64,000 bases of DNA, taken from assembly GCA_029747585.1 (NCBI GenBank), contig JAPEVF010000001.1:194864-258863 (forward strand), given 5' to 3'. The position numbers were made by a program, and so were the translations under genes. Source of the stretch: Pleurotus djamor. Lineage: Eukaryota; Basidiomycota; Agaricomycetes; Agaricales; Pleurotaceae. Below, one piece after another: positions 10,738 to 22,737 of the stretch. Below the pieces are notes generated by a model. That model ran no database searches. It was not told where the DNA came from and worked only from the letters and a program-made list of their open reading frames with translations. Each line of letters opens with the position of its first letter. The first letter of the stretch is position 1.

Positions 10738-11030
10738 ATGTCCCCCCCGCGCATACGAGGCTTTAGTGTGCTGACTTGAGCCATCCTGGTTTGGGGGACC
10801 CCCCGAGCATAGCGAGGGAGGGGAAGGATGGCGAACAGTCAGCCCTCTGTTGCGCACATTAAAGAAAAGTCGTGAAAATGAGGGGCAGGCTTCAGGGGTT
10901 ACTGAATAAAGTACACCGGGAGTGGCAATGGGCCTCGGTACTCGTTTAGGGCCAGCGCCATCCCTCCCATTGCATTCAGCACTTCCGCTCCTCCGAGGTC
11001 CCTCGGAGTTCAAATAGGGGACTACAAACT
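10738..11030. repeat. GC-rich structured block, candidate repeat or non-autonomous element
   Basis: Base composition differs from its surroundings (runs of C and G, e.g. gggggacccccc at 10793). It can fold: gctgac..ccatcct (10770-10787) pairs with aggatgg..gtcagc (10825-10843), and ctccgagg/cctcggag near 10992-11009 forms a second hairpin. No coding potential. It is probably a dispersed repeat; copy number cannot be judged here. Confidence 0.45.
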
Positions 11031-11095
11031 CGCATGTATGTGAGTAGTTTACTTCGCTTTACAATACGACCAATAATTGAGAAGTACAAGTTCCT

Positions 11096-11982
11096 TCAGA
11101 GATGACTAAGAAGCACTTCTCCCGCTCGTTTTGTATTGTCTTTCCATTCCTTAATGAAGGCCGAGAACGCTTTGAATTCTGGCTTGGCCGAATCACCCAT
11201 GAGTTGGAAGGCAAGGCTTTCGCTCGTCGCAACGATGGCTCCAGCGCTGCGCAGACGGTCAAGAGCGATGGGGACCTCTGTCTTATTGCAAGATGAGACA
11301 CCATCAGCGACAATGTAGACATGGTATTTCAGGGCCAGTAGGTCCAAAGCTGTCTGCAGAACGCAAACGTGGGACTAGAACTGTCGTCAGCGGGAGGCGT
11401 ATTCATTGATCAGTGTGCTTCCTACGGACCTCAATGCCGAAAAGGATAATCGAGTTGACAGCCGGGCGTTGATCGAGGATACCCTTCACTTCTGGGGTGA
11501 CCATCGAGAAGATGGTCTTGTCATAGTTGCCCAAAAGACGCGGGCCGAGGGAGGTGAGGTCTATCTCTGGGGTAATGGGTCCGAGGGCTATTATGAGGGG
11601 ATATTAAGTGGCTGAAGGTTGGGGTATGACCTTAAGGTACCTCGGGAGTTTTGCGTTGTTGCAACGACTTCACATCCTAGGATCTAATTTCGGGATAAGG
11701 TTGTGAAGGGAGCCAATAGTCGCGTCGTACGAACCGCAGCGAATCTAAGCATCTTTTCTGCGGTGGCCGCAACCTCGTGGAAGCCATAGATCGCATTTTC
11801 TGGCGTGTTGGACAATGATAAGGGTGAGTGGATGGAATGATGATGATGGAGATGGAGATCAGCAATGATATGAGTGTGGGCGCGTGATGAGACATACGGA
11901 AACGAGTTTGTATGTCGCAGAGGAAAAACAGAGTGCTGCTCGGGGTGAGCTGGGGAGGAGGAGTCGCTGGCATGGTGGTCAA
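11096..11982 (-). CDS. Isochorismatase-family cysteine hydrolase (ISOC1/2-like)
   Basis: Five exons (11898-11982, 11735-11799, 11641-11683, 11430-11587, 11096-11374) give 209 aa. Family features: LFFLCDIQTRF (catalytic Asp) near residue 20, LGCEVVATTQNSRALG, SIILFGIESHVCVLQTALDLL with the nucleophilic Cys of the S-H-x-C motif, then VYIVADGVSSCNKTEVPIALDRLRSAG and a C-terminal SESLAFQLMGDSAKPEFKAF block typical of the ISOC1/2 (YcaC-like) subgroup. The substrate of this subgroup is not established. Downstream lies the GC-rich repeat block; upstream it is divergent from the large coiled-coil gene. Confidence 0.9.
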
Positions 11983-12351
11983 GGTGAAGAGAGCGCGACG
12001 GAAGGCCGCTCTTATTTCTTGACCGTTTGCCGGACATGGTATCAGTAAGGGGAGGGAATTGGTCCTTGTTTGCGCGTGTTGTGGCAGAGTTCATTTAGAA
12101 GGCAGCTTCACACATTGCAAGCTTGGGATCCAACCGCCACCAGTCCGACTCTACGACGCTCTAAAGCGTCCTTGCTTGCAGCCCCAACCTCCACCTCCTC
12201 CTCGTACCGTACGCTGTAGACCTTCTACGCTCGGTACTTCCTCTCTTTTTCACCCACGTTCTCTTCTCCCTCGCTTTCGTTTGGACTTCATCCGCTGGCT
12301 CAACCCTCCAAACTCCAACACCCACACTCTACTTCTACGTTCTATCAAGTC
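11983..12351. promoter_or_regulatory. Divergent promoter region, 369 bp
   Basis: Lies between the isochorismatase-like gene (minus) and the large coiled-coil gene (plus). The part nearest 12351 is strongly pyrimidine-rich (ctccacctcctcctc, ctctctttttc), as is common in fungal 5' leaders. Confidence 0.4.
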
Positions 12352-15300
12352 ATGGACACCTTGGTTGCAGTTAATACTCCCAGAGACGATGCCGCTGAAA
12401 GGCTTAAGGTGGGTTTGACGGCTCTTGTCACGTATACATCATGTGAAAAATTTACCTTCCCCCTCCAGTTCGAATCCTTCAGGCTTGGCAAAGGTCTCCC
12501 ATCGTCTCTTGCATCGAAGAGACATTCTTTCCATGCGAGATCCCATTCTCGCAATGGTTCCATTTCCTCTCTATCATCCGCCCCCACCTCCGACTCTTTG
12601 GCGTTATCTACCAGCTCGAGCGAGCATTCGTCCTTGAGCTTATCAACCTCTATCAGCGGGAGCTCCCTCACTATGTCCAAGCGAAACTCCCACCACCGTC
12701 GTCGTTCATCTGTGTCCACTCGCCATGAATCGGCTGAAATGATGGGCGTAAGCGTCCCCGATTTACCGCCCTCAAATTCCGATGACAACGTCAACTTTGG
12801 CGAGAAAGATTCGGTCCGCCGCCGTGCCCTCTGGGCTCTTGAGGGCAAAGCGGATATGGCCTTCTCCAAAGTTGAGATTCCTGAGCTTTCAACGCCTGTC
12901 CTCGAGAAGAAGCTTCTTGATTTCTGTTCGTTTTTTCATTCGTCTTGGCCCTGCGTGATGCTCATTCTTTTTTAGCGCTGAAGCCGTCTCTGAATAATCA
13001 AAGCGGGTCATTTGGGTCGTCAAATAACAGTCTTCTCTCTAGCGGAAAGCGTGACTCGTTCAAGCTTTTGTCAGCATCTTCTTCCTCGAAAGATCAGCTT
13101 CACACTCTTCTCGAAGAGGAGGAAGAGGAAGAAGTTGATGAAGCTGTCGAACCGTTCCAAGAGCACACGCCACCTCCCGAGTCCCCCGATGTTCCTGCGT
13201 CAATACCCTGTGTAGCAATTACGAAATCGTCGCCCGCCAGACCCCGCCCTTCTACACTTAACTTGCGCCCACTCTCTCTTACCCCTGAGTGCTTGGTCAC
13301 CTCTAACGGTTTGCCGACCCCGTCAATATCTCCTTCCCCTCGACCGACGCTCAAAACATTGGCCTTAGCCTCTTCGTTTCTCCCTTCTCCGACGGAAGAA
13401 TGCCCCCCGAAGTCTCAGACTTCGATCATGACCCCTTCGTCCACACCACCACTCCCTCGACGTGTCTCACCTCATTCCCGCGAAGGTCCTTCATCAATAC
13501 ATGAAGATGATGTGCGAATGAGACGTCGTAGTAGCATTGGTTATCGCTCCTCTTCGTCGTCCTCGTCCATCGCTTCGGGATTACCTACGCCTGAACATAC
13601 CCCCATCAGCGATCGTCGTTATAGTCTGGCTTCAACATCGAGCGAAGACTCGACGGCTTCCCGTCCTTTGAGTCTTGGAGAGCAGCATTTCCTGTTCAAG
13701 CAACATAATGCTCTCCTAGCTCGAATCACCGACCTGGAGAGAGCCTTGTCGTCCAGGGATCACTCAATACCCCGTCCCTTGTCGAGCACCTCCGATCTGG
13801 AGCGAGACTGGAGGGCGAGAAGTCATTCACCCGGGGCGAGTATGGAAAGCCACGCTGAGCCGGACAATGAGATGTTCCGTCTTGTTTCTGACTTGAAAGG
13901 GGAACGAGATGAGTTGAAGCGTGACGTCGACGGTTGGCGTCAAAGGGTTGGCGACCTGGAGAAACAGATTGGTGTCTTTGCTAAGCGAGTGGACAATGAG
14001 CGTCGCGAAGCATGGGTAGCCCGCTCGCGTGTCGGCCTACTCGAAGTAGAGAAGACCGCATTGGATCGAAACCTTTCCGCGAAGACTCTTGAATTGGAAC
14101 ATTCTCAGGAGACTTGTAATGCCTTGAGGTCCGAGATACGCCTGCTCAAGGAACAACAGGCTGCGTGGAAAGCTGATTCTCAGAGATTCCAAGAAGCCCT
14201 CTCTCGCTCATCTGATCTCGAGCGCGAGTGTGCTAGTCTCAGGGCGCGGCTTGACGAAGAAAGTAGCAGACGCGAGGAGCTTGAGCGCGAGTTGGAGAAG
14301 GCTGAACTACTGGCTACTCCCACTCCGCAATCCATCCCGAGTAGTCTCATCCCTGCTGGGTCAAGGTATCGTGGTCTTGGCTTCACTTCCATCGATTCGG
14401 AAAGCTCGATGACAGATGTCGAGAGCGTTGACGACGCTCCTCGAGGCCCTCCTTTGAAAGTTGTTCACGAAGCCGACGAGGAGGACTGTTACTCCGATGA
14501 TAACGGTTTGGCTGGCTATGAGGACGAGGACGACTCGGACATTAGCTTCCAAAGTCCCGGAGGGTCTTCCTGTGGATCTGAGGCTGAACTTCCTCGTTCT
14601 GTTTCTCATCTTCTGCCAAGCAGTGGATCCCCCTCGAAGCCTTCCTCACCAAGTCTACCCTCTGTCTCGTCAGATCTACCGCCGTCTTCTCACTCCCGTC
14701 GTGCGTCTTTGTCCAAGACGTGGACTTTCCCCAAGATGATGTCCAATAATCTGTGCGCTCGTGAAGACGAGGATAGATTCTTCAGCTGCCTCGAGGACTC
14801 CGACAAGAACTCGCCCCCTAGTGTTGACTACTCTTACGAGTGCAGCAGAAGCCTATTCACACAGGGTCTTCAAGACGACGGAGATGTTCCCTTCTTACTT
14901 CCATCCGATGTCGGTGTTGTTGTGGATACTTTGATGCCCGTGCCTAGTCTTGGTGTTTTGGTTGAAGAGGATGAAGAAGACGTCGAGGAGGCCGAGACCT
15001 CTTTCGATGAGGATTCCTTCGGTGTCGCTGGAGGGATCACCATCACCTTTACCCCTGCTGAAGATGACTGCGACGCCCAGGATGCTTCTTTCACCACAGA
15101 AGTATCCGAATCTGAATCATTGACAAACATTGAACCTCCACGTTTTGTCATTGATGAGGATGATTCCGACACGTCTATGTCTTCATCGAGTGGTCCGTCT
15201 ACACCAGCATCCGTCATCTCTTCCCATACCCCCAGGAAGTCAAACATCCCCCGACCCAAGTCACCCTCATCGCCGTCCGTGAATCCTTCCGCTTCATCAG

Positions 15301-16097
15301 ATAAACCGGTCTCTCTGTTCAACGAGGATGACTTCGATTCTATGTCGTCGCCGCGTCAAATCACTCCTCCGCGCTGGAGCATTTACGGTGCTTCCACTAA
15401 GCTTCCTGACAATTCTTTCAGCACCCCACCATCGAAACGGATTTCTTCATCTTTCATACCACAGTCTATCTCCTCTCCATCCCCCGTCCGCCCCAGCAAT
15501 ATCCCAATCAAGTCTAAAACCAACGTTGGTGCAGCTACTTTCACCCGTCAACCAGTTCGTAAATCACCATTGGCTTCAACCAACGTGGAGTCTAGTTCTA
15601 ATGGTTCGACTTCCAAGCCTCAAATCTTTTCATCGAGTACGTTTTCAACTAATGTATCTCTTATAGAGAGTGTATCGACGAGTCGTTATAACTGCAGATC
15701 CACAAACAACACAACGTTCAGCAAGACCGTCGATCCCTTGGCGTCAGAGATGTTAACCACTGTCTCTTCGTCGTCCTCGATAGACTATATGCCCCTCCAA
15801 ACTCCCTTGACTTCAACGCCCTTGCCAATTGTTTCACGACTGTCTTCGACGCTTACGAGTTTTAACCCCTTCTCTTGGTCCAGACCTACCCCAACCCCCG
15901 TAAAACCCCAATTGTCGATATATGCCGATCCGAGCAGTCCCGCCATGGTCGAGACTGCTCCAAGACATGAACCTCTTTCTGCTGGACGCAGAATGTATGT
16001 TCCACGAGAGAAACAGTTAGAGAGACTCAGGCAACGGTTAGCGTCTGCTCCCGAGCATGTCTGTAAGGACTGCATTGGTGACCTGGCCTGCCTTTGA
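12352..16097 (+). CDS. Large Ser/Pro-rich coiled-coil protein, unknown function
   Basis: Not assigned to a family. Exons 12352-12408, 12469-12925 and 12976-16097 give 1,211 aa; the 60-nt first intron is in frame and open, so its removal is a judgement from the GTGGGT...CTCCAG borders. Layout: Ser-rich basic N-terminus (KRNSHHRRRSSVSTR), a low-complexity Ser/Pro region with an acidic run (EEEEEEEVDE), a coiled coil over roughly residues 480-680 (DLKGERDELKRDVDGWRQRVGDLEKQI through LERELEKAE), then acidic and Ser-rich disordered sequence, and a short C-terminal block EKQLERLRQRL...HVCKDCIGDL with two cysteines. Repeated SSSS/SP motifs suggest phospho-regulation and a scaffold or cytoskeletal role, but that is only inference. 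Confidence 0.8.
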
Positions 16098-16727
16098 GGT
16101 AAGCCCCTTCAATCATGCAGCTACGTACGTTGTTTGACAAGGCATCCTCTAGATTTCCTGTTTCTCCGCCTTGTAAAATCGGCCACGCTTTGTTTCCTGT
16201 ATCGTTTCATGCACACAGACGCTTGTTATCACGACATGTATTCTTGGTCATGCCCAGATTAAACCTCAGGGCATTCAACCTTTGGTTCCACACAGCCTAC
16301 GCACTTTGTTTTTCTAGCATCAGGTGTACTGGAGTACTCCTCCATTGTCTCTGATCGTACTTGTATATGACGTACNTTTTTTCATACNTTTTTACGCCTT
16401 CGTTCTATCTTTATTGCGTTTGGGTAGCTCGATGCCACCTTGAACCCCGAGGTCGATACCTTTTGTACCCCATTATGTGTTCGTCTACCCAGACGATTTC
16501 GTCTCCATGATACTATGCAATACAGTCACTGATATGTGATGTTTGAACCGATGGCGCTGTACAGCCAGATGAACCTCTTTCCTACGGACAAAGGCTGGGC
16601 CAGCGGAATTGAACGACGGTAAGGTCTAGAAGGAAACCGGTTATGCCCGCACCGTGGGAAGCACTTATGACCGCTTGCGAGGGTTGGCTAGAGCAGGTCG
16701 GCCATCACTTGTCCTTCAACCACAATC
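16098..16727. other. Intergenic, 630 bp, two Ns
   Basis: No gene supported. It holds the 3' flank of the coiled-coil gene and the promoter of the NDUFA4-like gene. Ns at 16377 and 16388 each precede a T run. Confidence 0.6.
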
Positions 16728-17198
16728 ATGTCTCCCTTGCGCAGAGGTTTTATGAAAAACTGGTACGCCGTTGAGGTAGGCTGCTTCGTGATATCTGTCA
16801 AGAAACTATTTTGTTGACCACGGATTCTCCTCAGGCTCTCCCTATGTAAGGCCTTGCATTTGTTTTGGGGAGAACTGGAGGTTAACCTCTGCCTGAAAGC
16901 TACGCCATTATTGGAGCCGTTCTCGCTGGAGGATCCTGGTATTTGACTCGTCTTGCCACTGGTCCCACTGGTACGCTTTATTTTGACTCAACATTCGTTG
17001 CTGCCGCTCACCTTCCATTATGAAGTCGTCTGGACCAAGACCAACCCTACCCCCTGGAACACCATTCAACCCGATCAGGGAACCAAGATTCTTGAGGTTA
17101 ACCAGAAGTTCGAGAAGGGGTGAGCAACTTTACCATTTCCTCCCTGATATGTCGGGCTAATGTGTATGTATCCTAGCTGGTCCCGCGACAAGCTATAG
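16728..17198 (+). CDS. NDUFA4/MLRQ-like small respiratory-chain subunit
   Basis: Five exons (16728-16775, 16835-16845, 16900-16970, 17026-17119, 17177-17198) give 81 aa, the size of the NDUFA4 (MLRQ/COXFA4) family. One N-terminal membrane span (IYAIIGAVLAGGSWYLTRLA) is followed by the conserved VVWTKTNPTPWN, matching the V-x-W-x-x-x-NPxPWN block of the family, and a short hydrophilic tail. The product is expected in the inner mitochondrial membrane, associated with complex I or IV. The second exon is only 11 nt, between introns of 59 and 54 nt, so the gene is invisible to simple ORF calling. Confidence 0.88.
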
Positions 17199-17402
17199 AT
17201 ACTCGAGTCCTCCTTTCTTTACATGTATCTGTCGCGGCGGAATTGAATGAACTATCTGTTTCCCGACAAATGTCGTCTTCTGTATCTCGTGATCATTTCA
17301 CCACATGCTCTACTTCCGGCCTTTTACCTCTACCAATCGGGTAGGGCTTGATGCGCCTACATATAATGCAGGTGCATTCTTCGACCGTCCCTTCGACCCA
17401 GC

Positions 17403-18770
17403 ATGCTACCAGAAGTTGAATCCCCCTTCACCATCCCTCCAGTCGGTCAGATTCCCGACGAAGACTCGGATAAACCAGTATCCACATGTAGTCTCGTATG
17501 TTGCATGACCACATCTTCAACGTTATCTTTAGCCATGTTTGTCAGGAACGAGTTGGGTCATTGAACCTCCCTGATATCGTCTTCGGTGCTGGCACGTTTT
17601 CAAACCAATACAATGCCAATTCGCACTTGGGGTCATCAGCTCCCCTTCGTACGGTTCGCCTGGCGTTACGGTGTGTTTTATAAGGCAGTCTAGCCCGTCC
17701 TCTGGTTGACCGGACTATGCACAGCTACGGCATTAACGCCTTTGATACATCCCCATATTATGGCGCTTCCGAAATCATTCTCGGTGACTGCTTGCACACT
17801 GTGGCCTCTGAGTTCCCTAGGTCCTCGTACCAAATTGTACGTATCTCGCTTCTCCATCGATAAATAGTTCCCTTATCTGTTCTTTCTCGCAGATAACCAA
17901 ATGTGGTCGATATGGCGTCAACACATTCGATTATGATCCAACAACAATCAGGGCTAGCGTGGAACGCAGCCTGAAGCGTTTCCATACTGATTACTTGGAC
18001 ACAGTATTCCTCCATGATGTTGAATTTGTCTGCACTCCAGTTATGCCCAAGACGTCTGGCGTCCATACCACGGCTCTCGACGTTGAAGCCGCCGAGTATG
18101 GATTGTCGGAAGGCTCTGAAGCTACTATTCATGGCGAAGGGGATCAAAAGATTCTCGATGCGTTCGCTGAATTGCAAAAGATGAAGGCGCAAGGCTTGAT
18201 CAAGAATATCGGGATCACAGGTGAGGCCACTCACCGTGCACTTGTTACACGTCTTAATGACCCTTGTCAGGATACCCTTTGCCAACCTTGCTAAGGCTCG
18301 CTCTACTCATCTTGCATAATCCACCATACGAAGCCGTCGACGTCATCCTCTCCTATTCTCACTTGAACCTGCAGAACACAACGTTCTTAGCCTTTGCCCC
18401 TCATCTCACGCACCGGGCGAAGGTTAAGCAGCTTCTGGCAGCGTCGCCTTTCAGCATGGGTCTTTTGACTCCAACTCCTCCTGTGTGGCATCCCGCTCCA
18501 GAGAACTTGCGTGCCACCGCGACCACTTTGGGGCAGCATGTCTGGGATAAAGGCATCCCCGATCTTGCTTTGGGTTATGCCATCCGCTTGACCAAAGATG
18601 TACCCCTCGTTGCTGGGTTCAGTAGCACAGAGGAAGTTCATCATTGCATGAAAATCTATGCAGAGGTAACGAAGGAAGTTAACAAGGATGAAAGAATCAA
18701 AGCAGAGAACCTAGCATCGGAGTCTTTCCAAGATGCTGGTTATCTGGATTGGTCATGGGCCTCACCGTAA
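17403..18770 (+). CDS. D-arabinose 1-dehydrogenase (ARA2-like aldo/keto reductase)
   Basis: Oxidises D-arabinose (or L-galactose in plants) to the lactone, the step before D-erythroascorbate formation. Five exons (17403-17495, 17546-17670, 17725-17836, 17893-18220, 18271-18770) give 385 aa. Aldo/keto reductase catalytic residues are visible: Asp and Tyr in GINAFDTSPYYGASE, Lys in ITKCGRYG, His in DTVFLHDVEF. GLIKNIGITGYPL and LDVILSYSH-like VDVILSYSHLNLQN fit the ARA2/GalDH branch. The start at 17403 was chosen because it gives a compact N-terminus (MLPEVESPFTIPP) before the barrel. The substrate is inferred by family. Confidence 0.88.
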
Positions 18771-19064
18771 TCTTGCCGTGTACTTACATCGATGTAGAGC
18801 CCTAGAGAATTCGGAAAGACTTGTCTCAAAGCTACTGGCCGATGCCCTCCCCGAACTCCCCGTGACGTACGTGACTAACGTTCTGTTCTTCTAAATCTTC
18901 GCAAGATGTCAGCATCACAAACCTCTTTAGAGACGAAGTCATGCGTTCGGTCATGTTTTGCAAGGCCGATTGGAATCTGGTGGTATTAAAACGGGCCCAA
19001 TGTTCGGATGGTGTTCCCCATCACATCTCTCCACAAGTTTCATCACCAAATCAGACAGCTATCA
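18771..19064. other. Intergenic, 294 bp
   Basis: 3' flank of the ARA2-like gene and promoter of the NmrA-like gene; nothing else seen. Confidence 0.5.
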
Positions 19065-20314
19065 ATGGCCTCACCCAAGCTCATCCTCGTCATCGGAGCC
19101 ACTGGTGCTCAAGGCGTCGCTGTTATTGACGCGTTGCTAGCACCTAGTTCCGATGGGTCTCCGTCGCCGTACCGCGTTCGCGCTTTAACTCGAGATCCCA
19201 ACGGCGCTCGCGCACAACAACTTACCTCCAGGGGCGTAGAGTGCATCAAAGGTTAGGCTTCGTTAATTCCTACGGTGTCCCTGGTATCTGGAAGGCGCTT
19301 TCGACAACTTGCCCTCCGTCGCCGCGGCTTTTGAGGGCGTGTATGGAGCGTGGGTCAACACTGATGGCTTCACCGTTGGTGAACAGAAGGAAATATACGC
19401 TGGTCTCCTCATCTTTGAGATAGCCAAGCGTACGCCCTCGGTTCGCCACTACATCTGGAGCAATTTAGATTATGTCACCAAGGTCTGTCTGTCATATTTA
19501 ACTCAGAGCTCAAAAGGACACCAATCACTAAGACTCTTTGCCGCAGAAATCTAACTACAACCTCAACTACAAATGTGAACACTACGATGGAAAGGGACGC
19601 GTTGCGGAATTCATGAAGCTTCAAGAAAGCGTTGTCAGCGACTCCACCTTGTCGTGGTCCGTCGTAACGACAGGCCCCTACTTTGAGTTACTCTATAGTG
19701 TAAGTCAAGAACCATTTAGGCTCACCTATGTAACGTTAATCGTATATCCTTAGATGTGTGGCCCGTTTAACGTACGACCAGACGGCACATATGTCTTCGC
19801 CTCTGCGATTGGCGACGGCCACGTCCCATTCATCGCTCTATCCGACCTAGGATGGTGGGCCCGCTACACTTTCGACCACCGCGAGGAGACTTCCGGAAAA
19901 GATCTCGAAGTCGCCAGCGAGATAGTTGGATGGGATGCCCTGGTTCAGACCTTCTCAAAGGTGACAGGTAAACCCGCGGTCTTTCGACGACAGACGTTAG
20001 ATGAATGGTGGGAGAACTGGAGCCACACTGAGCGGCCTATTGCAAATGAACGAAGCACGGTGGACGGGTCAACGTCAGCCAGAGAGAACTTTTCGGGATT
20101 TTGGAGGATGTGGCGTGACGATGTTCTCAAAAGGGACATGGATTGGGTTCAAAGTGTCCATCCCAATGGGGTGACACTGGAAGCTTGGATGAAGGAAAGG
20201 AATTATCGAGGCTCGCTGTGGACTGATACTGAGAATGCTTCTCCCATCCTCAAGAACGTGGAAGATGGTAAAAGCGCCTTCATCCCAAACCTCGAAGTCA
20301 TGGGGAAACTCTGA
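19065..20314 (+). CDS. NmrA-like NAD(P)-binding protein
   Basis: Rossmann-fold atypical SDR related to NmrA, a redox-sensing regulator in fungi; many members are enzymes or sensors of unknown target. Exons 19065-19251, 19295-19482, 19547-19699 and 19754-20314 give 362 aa. The N-terminal LILVIGATGAQGVAVIDALL carries the GxxGxxG dinucleotide motif, followed by RVRALTRDPNGARAQQL. Later blocks HYIWSNLDYVTKK, GRVAEFMK and VPFIALSDLGWWARY fit the NmrA family. No SDR YxxxK is evident, as usual for this group. The first intron is 43 nt, short for the window. Confidence 0.88.
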
Positions 20315-20436
20315 CTAAATTGTCGCATTAGAAGCTTGGTACATAGAGGGTACAGTCGAAGGTAGATGCCATGTGTTCGATAGAGTAAAGTATGCGGTTG
20401 CTACATATATGCCCATTTGAATGAAGGAAGTCCCAT

Positions 20437-22737
20437 TTATCGTGTTCTGATAATTCCGGCGTTCATCAACTTCTGAATCTTTTGTCGTATCATGGGGTTC
20501 TTGAGATGGTCCTGGAGAGCGGCGGGATTTGACTGAGCCTGCTGGAGAATTTGTTGCATGACAGGGTCGCTCATGATTTCCTGCGAACAGATCAGACATG
20601 ACAGGAGGAACGGTGAGGGAGTGATGTAGACATACAGCGACTTCAGGATCTCTCATAGCACGTTCCAAGGTCTCCTCAGCCGACTCATTGCTGCGTTGAG
20701 CAAAGAGAGCTTGTTGAATCTTATTCTCTTGCTGACTGATCTCGGCGGTATGTTTGCGCTCTTCATCAACCTCAGTAGCAGCTTGGATAGCTTCAAGGGC
20801 CTTGGCGTGATCTCGCATCGTAAGGAGAATATTGGACTTGCGAATATACGCCTTAACTGTAACGTGATGTGGTCAGAGGGTCTCAGTAGTCAAAGAAAGA
20901 GCCACCGCTCACCAAACTTAGGATCAACCTTGATAGCCTCTTCGACGTCCTTCAAAGCTTCGGGGAACGCAGCAAGCTTCATGTATGCCGCCGCACGGTT
21001 GTTATACCCACGAGCATCAGACGGGTCGCGCTTGATGCTCTCGGTGTAGCTCTTCACAGCTTCAACGAACTGACCAGCTTTGAATTGGACATTGCCTTCC
21101 TCACGTGCAGTGTGACTCTTCTCTGGGTCGATGTACGCTTGCTTATCGGCATCCGCTTTGATGCGCTCGGTTTCGCGGAGTTTGTTCAGGACGTCGGGGG
21201 TACGGTGTTCTGTGAGAGATTTGTTGAAGAATTTGATGGCGTTGGTGTAGTCGTCTTTCTTGAGGTACGCTGAACCGATGCGACCAAGCGCTTTGGCGAT
21301 GAGTTTATAGTCGGCACGAATCTGAGAAATGTCAGATACTCCAATCAAAGAGATAACATAACTGATGTTCAACTTACCGAACGACCTTCTTCGACCGCTT
21401 TTTCGCATGTCTCAATGCACTTATCATAATCACCCTGTTCAAAGTACGCAGCTACGAAAACGAAAGGGAATAAGGGTCTGACGTAAAAAAAANTGATATC
21501 GCCAGACTTCTTACCAGCAAGGTTCGTCAAAAACGTGACATCTTTCGGCCAAAGATCCCAAGCTTTCGAGAATTTCTCAATAGCCTCAGGGAAATTCCTC
21601 TTCTTGTACGCGTCAGCTCCTTCCTTCTTCGTCGCCTCGGCCTCCTTTTTTGCTTTTTCCTCTTCCAGATCAGCCTCATCCATTTCTACATCCTCGGTAA
21701 CCGATGCTGATGCAGGTGGTTCAGGCACCGATGGAGGCTCGGAGGTCGAGGTCGAGGCGCTTGGTTGGGATGGTGGAGGAGTGAAAGAAGACGACGAAGA
21801 AGCACTGACTTCTGGTGGAACTTCGTCTGAGCCTTCTGGACGAGTAAAACCTTGCATATCGATGCCCATGGCGACGCCCAAAACGTCGATAAATCTTGGG
21901 TCTCCGAGGTCCCTGTGTGAGCGCGTGTAAGGAATGGGAATATGAGTATTCTTTTTGGTGGAGTTGTACGTACGCTGCTGAACCGGGGTTCATTTGCCAC
22001 ATGCGAAGCTACACGACCAGGACCACGACGCGTTAGGAATGCGTAGGAAGGAAGAGGGGAGTTTGGACGTACTTTCTGCATGAAGCTGGGGTCTGCGAGA
22101 TGTTTTGCCGTACGAGGGTTGGCTGCTAGCTTGGCCAGGAGGTTGGGATCGCTCAAGCTCTTTGCTAGAGGATTTGATGACATATCGGAAGCTAGGAGAG
22201 TAACATGTCAGTCTATACACATAGTCATGATCGCAGCAACAGAAGCACATACACTGAGCAGTCCTGACTTCATTCAACCCCTTCCTCAACGCAGGACTAT
22301 CCTCCAACTTCAAACCTTCTTCATACGCAGCGATAGCATCATCATATCGTCTTGCACCATGCAACGCCGCGCCCTTCCGAGCATATCCCTTCGACCATGT
22401 TGGATTAAGGGTGACGCACTATACGAACCACCAAAAACGATGATCAGTTCGGATGCGCAATGGATTAAGCAGGTAAATATGAGACCTGTTCGGCATCTTC
22501 CAGAGCAGCTTCCCACTGTTTCTTACCAGCCTTGGCGGCACTTCGATTGGAGAATAAGACGTGGTTCTTGGGATCGATGGCAATGGCCTGGGTGAACAGG
22601 TCGATGGCCTTGTCCCAGTCCTTCGCTGCGAAGGCTTTGTTGCCTGCGTCTTTTAGTGCGTTTGACTAGAGGAGATCATAGATGTCTGGTAAGTAAGACG
22701 ATCTTCGGGATGCGATGAGTCAACGTACATCAGCCAT
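20437..22737 (-). CDS. STI1: STI1/HOP, Hsp70-Hsp90 organising co-chaperone
   Basis: Bridges Hsp70 and Hsp90 through three TPR domains. Ten exons from 22729-22737 (9 nt: Met-Ala-Asp) to 20437-20580 close to 584 aa, against 589 in yeast. Order: TPR1 ([21 protein letters not shown]), DP1 ([20 protein letters not shown]), a Pro/Ser linker with acidic [20 protein letters not shown]2A ([20 protein letters not shown]), TPR2B ([23 protein letters not shown]) and DP2 ([23 protein letters not shown]) ending GIIRTR. The intron 21452-21514 contains an N beside a long A run; it does not affect coding. The acceptor-donor phases agree at all nine junctions. Confidence 0.95.

Noticed and set aside
10985..11020. 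B-box-like gagttcaaata in the GC-rich block
   Set aside because: Flanks do not form a tRNA cloverleaf; it belongs to the 10992-11009 hairpin.
12945..13010. Start codon at 12945 for the large coiled-coil gene
   Set aside because: Those codons lie inside a 50-nt intron; the true frame continues from the exon ending at 12925, and the start is 12352.
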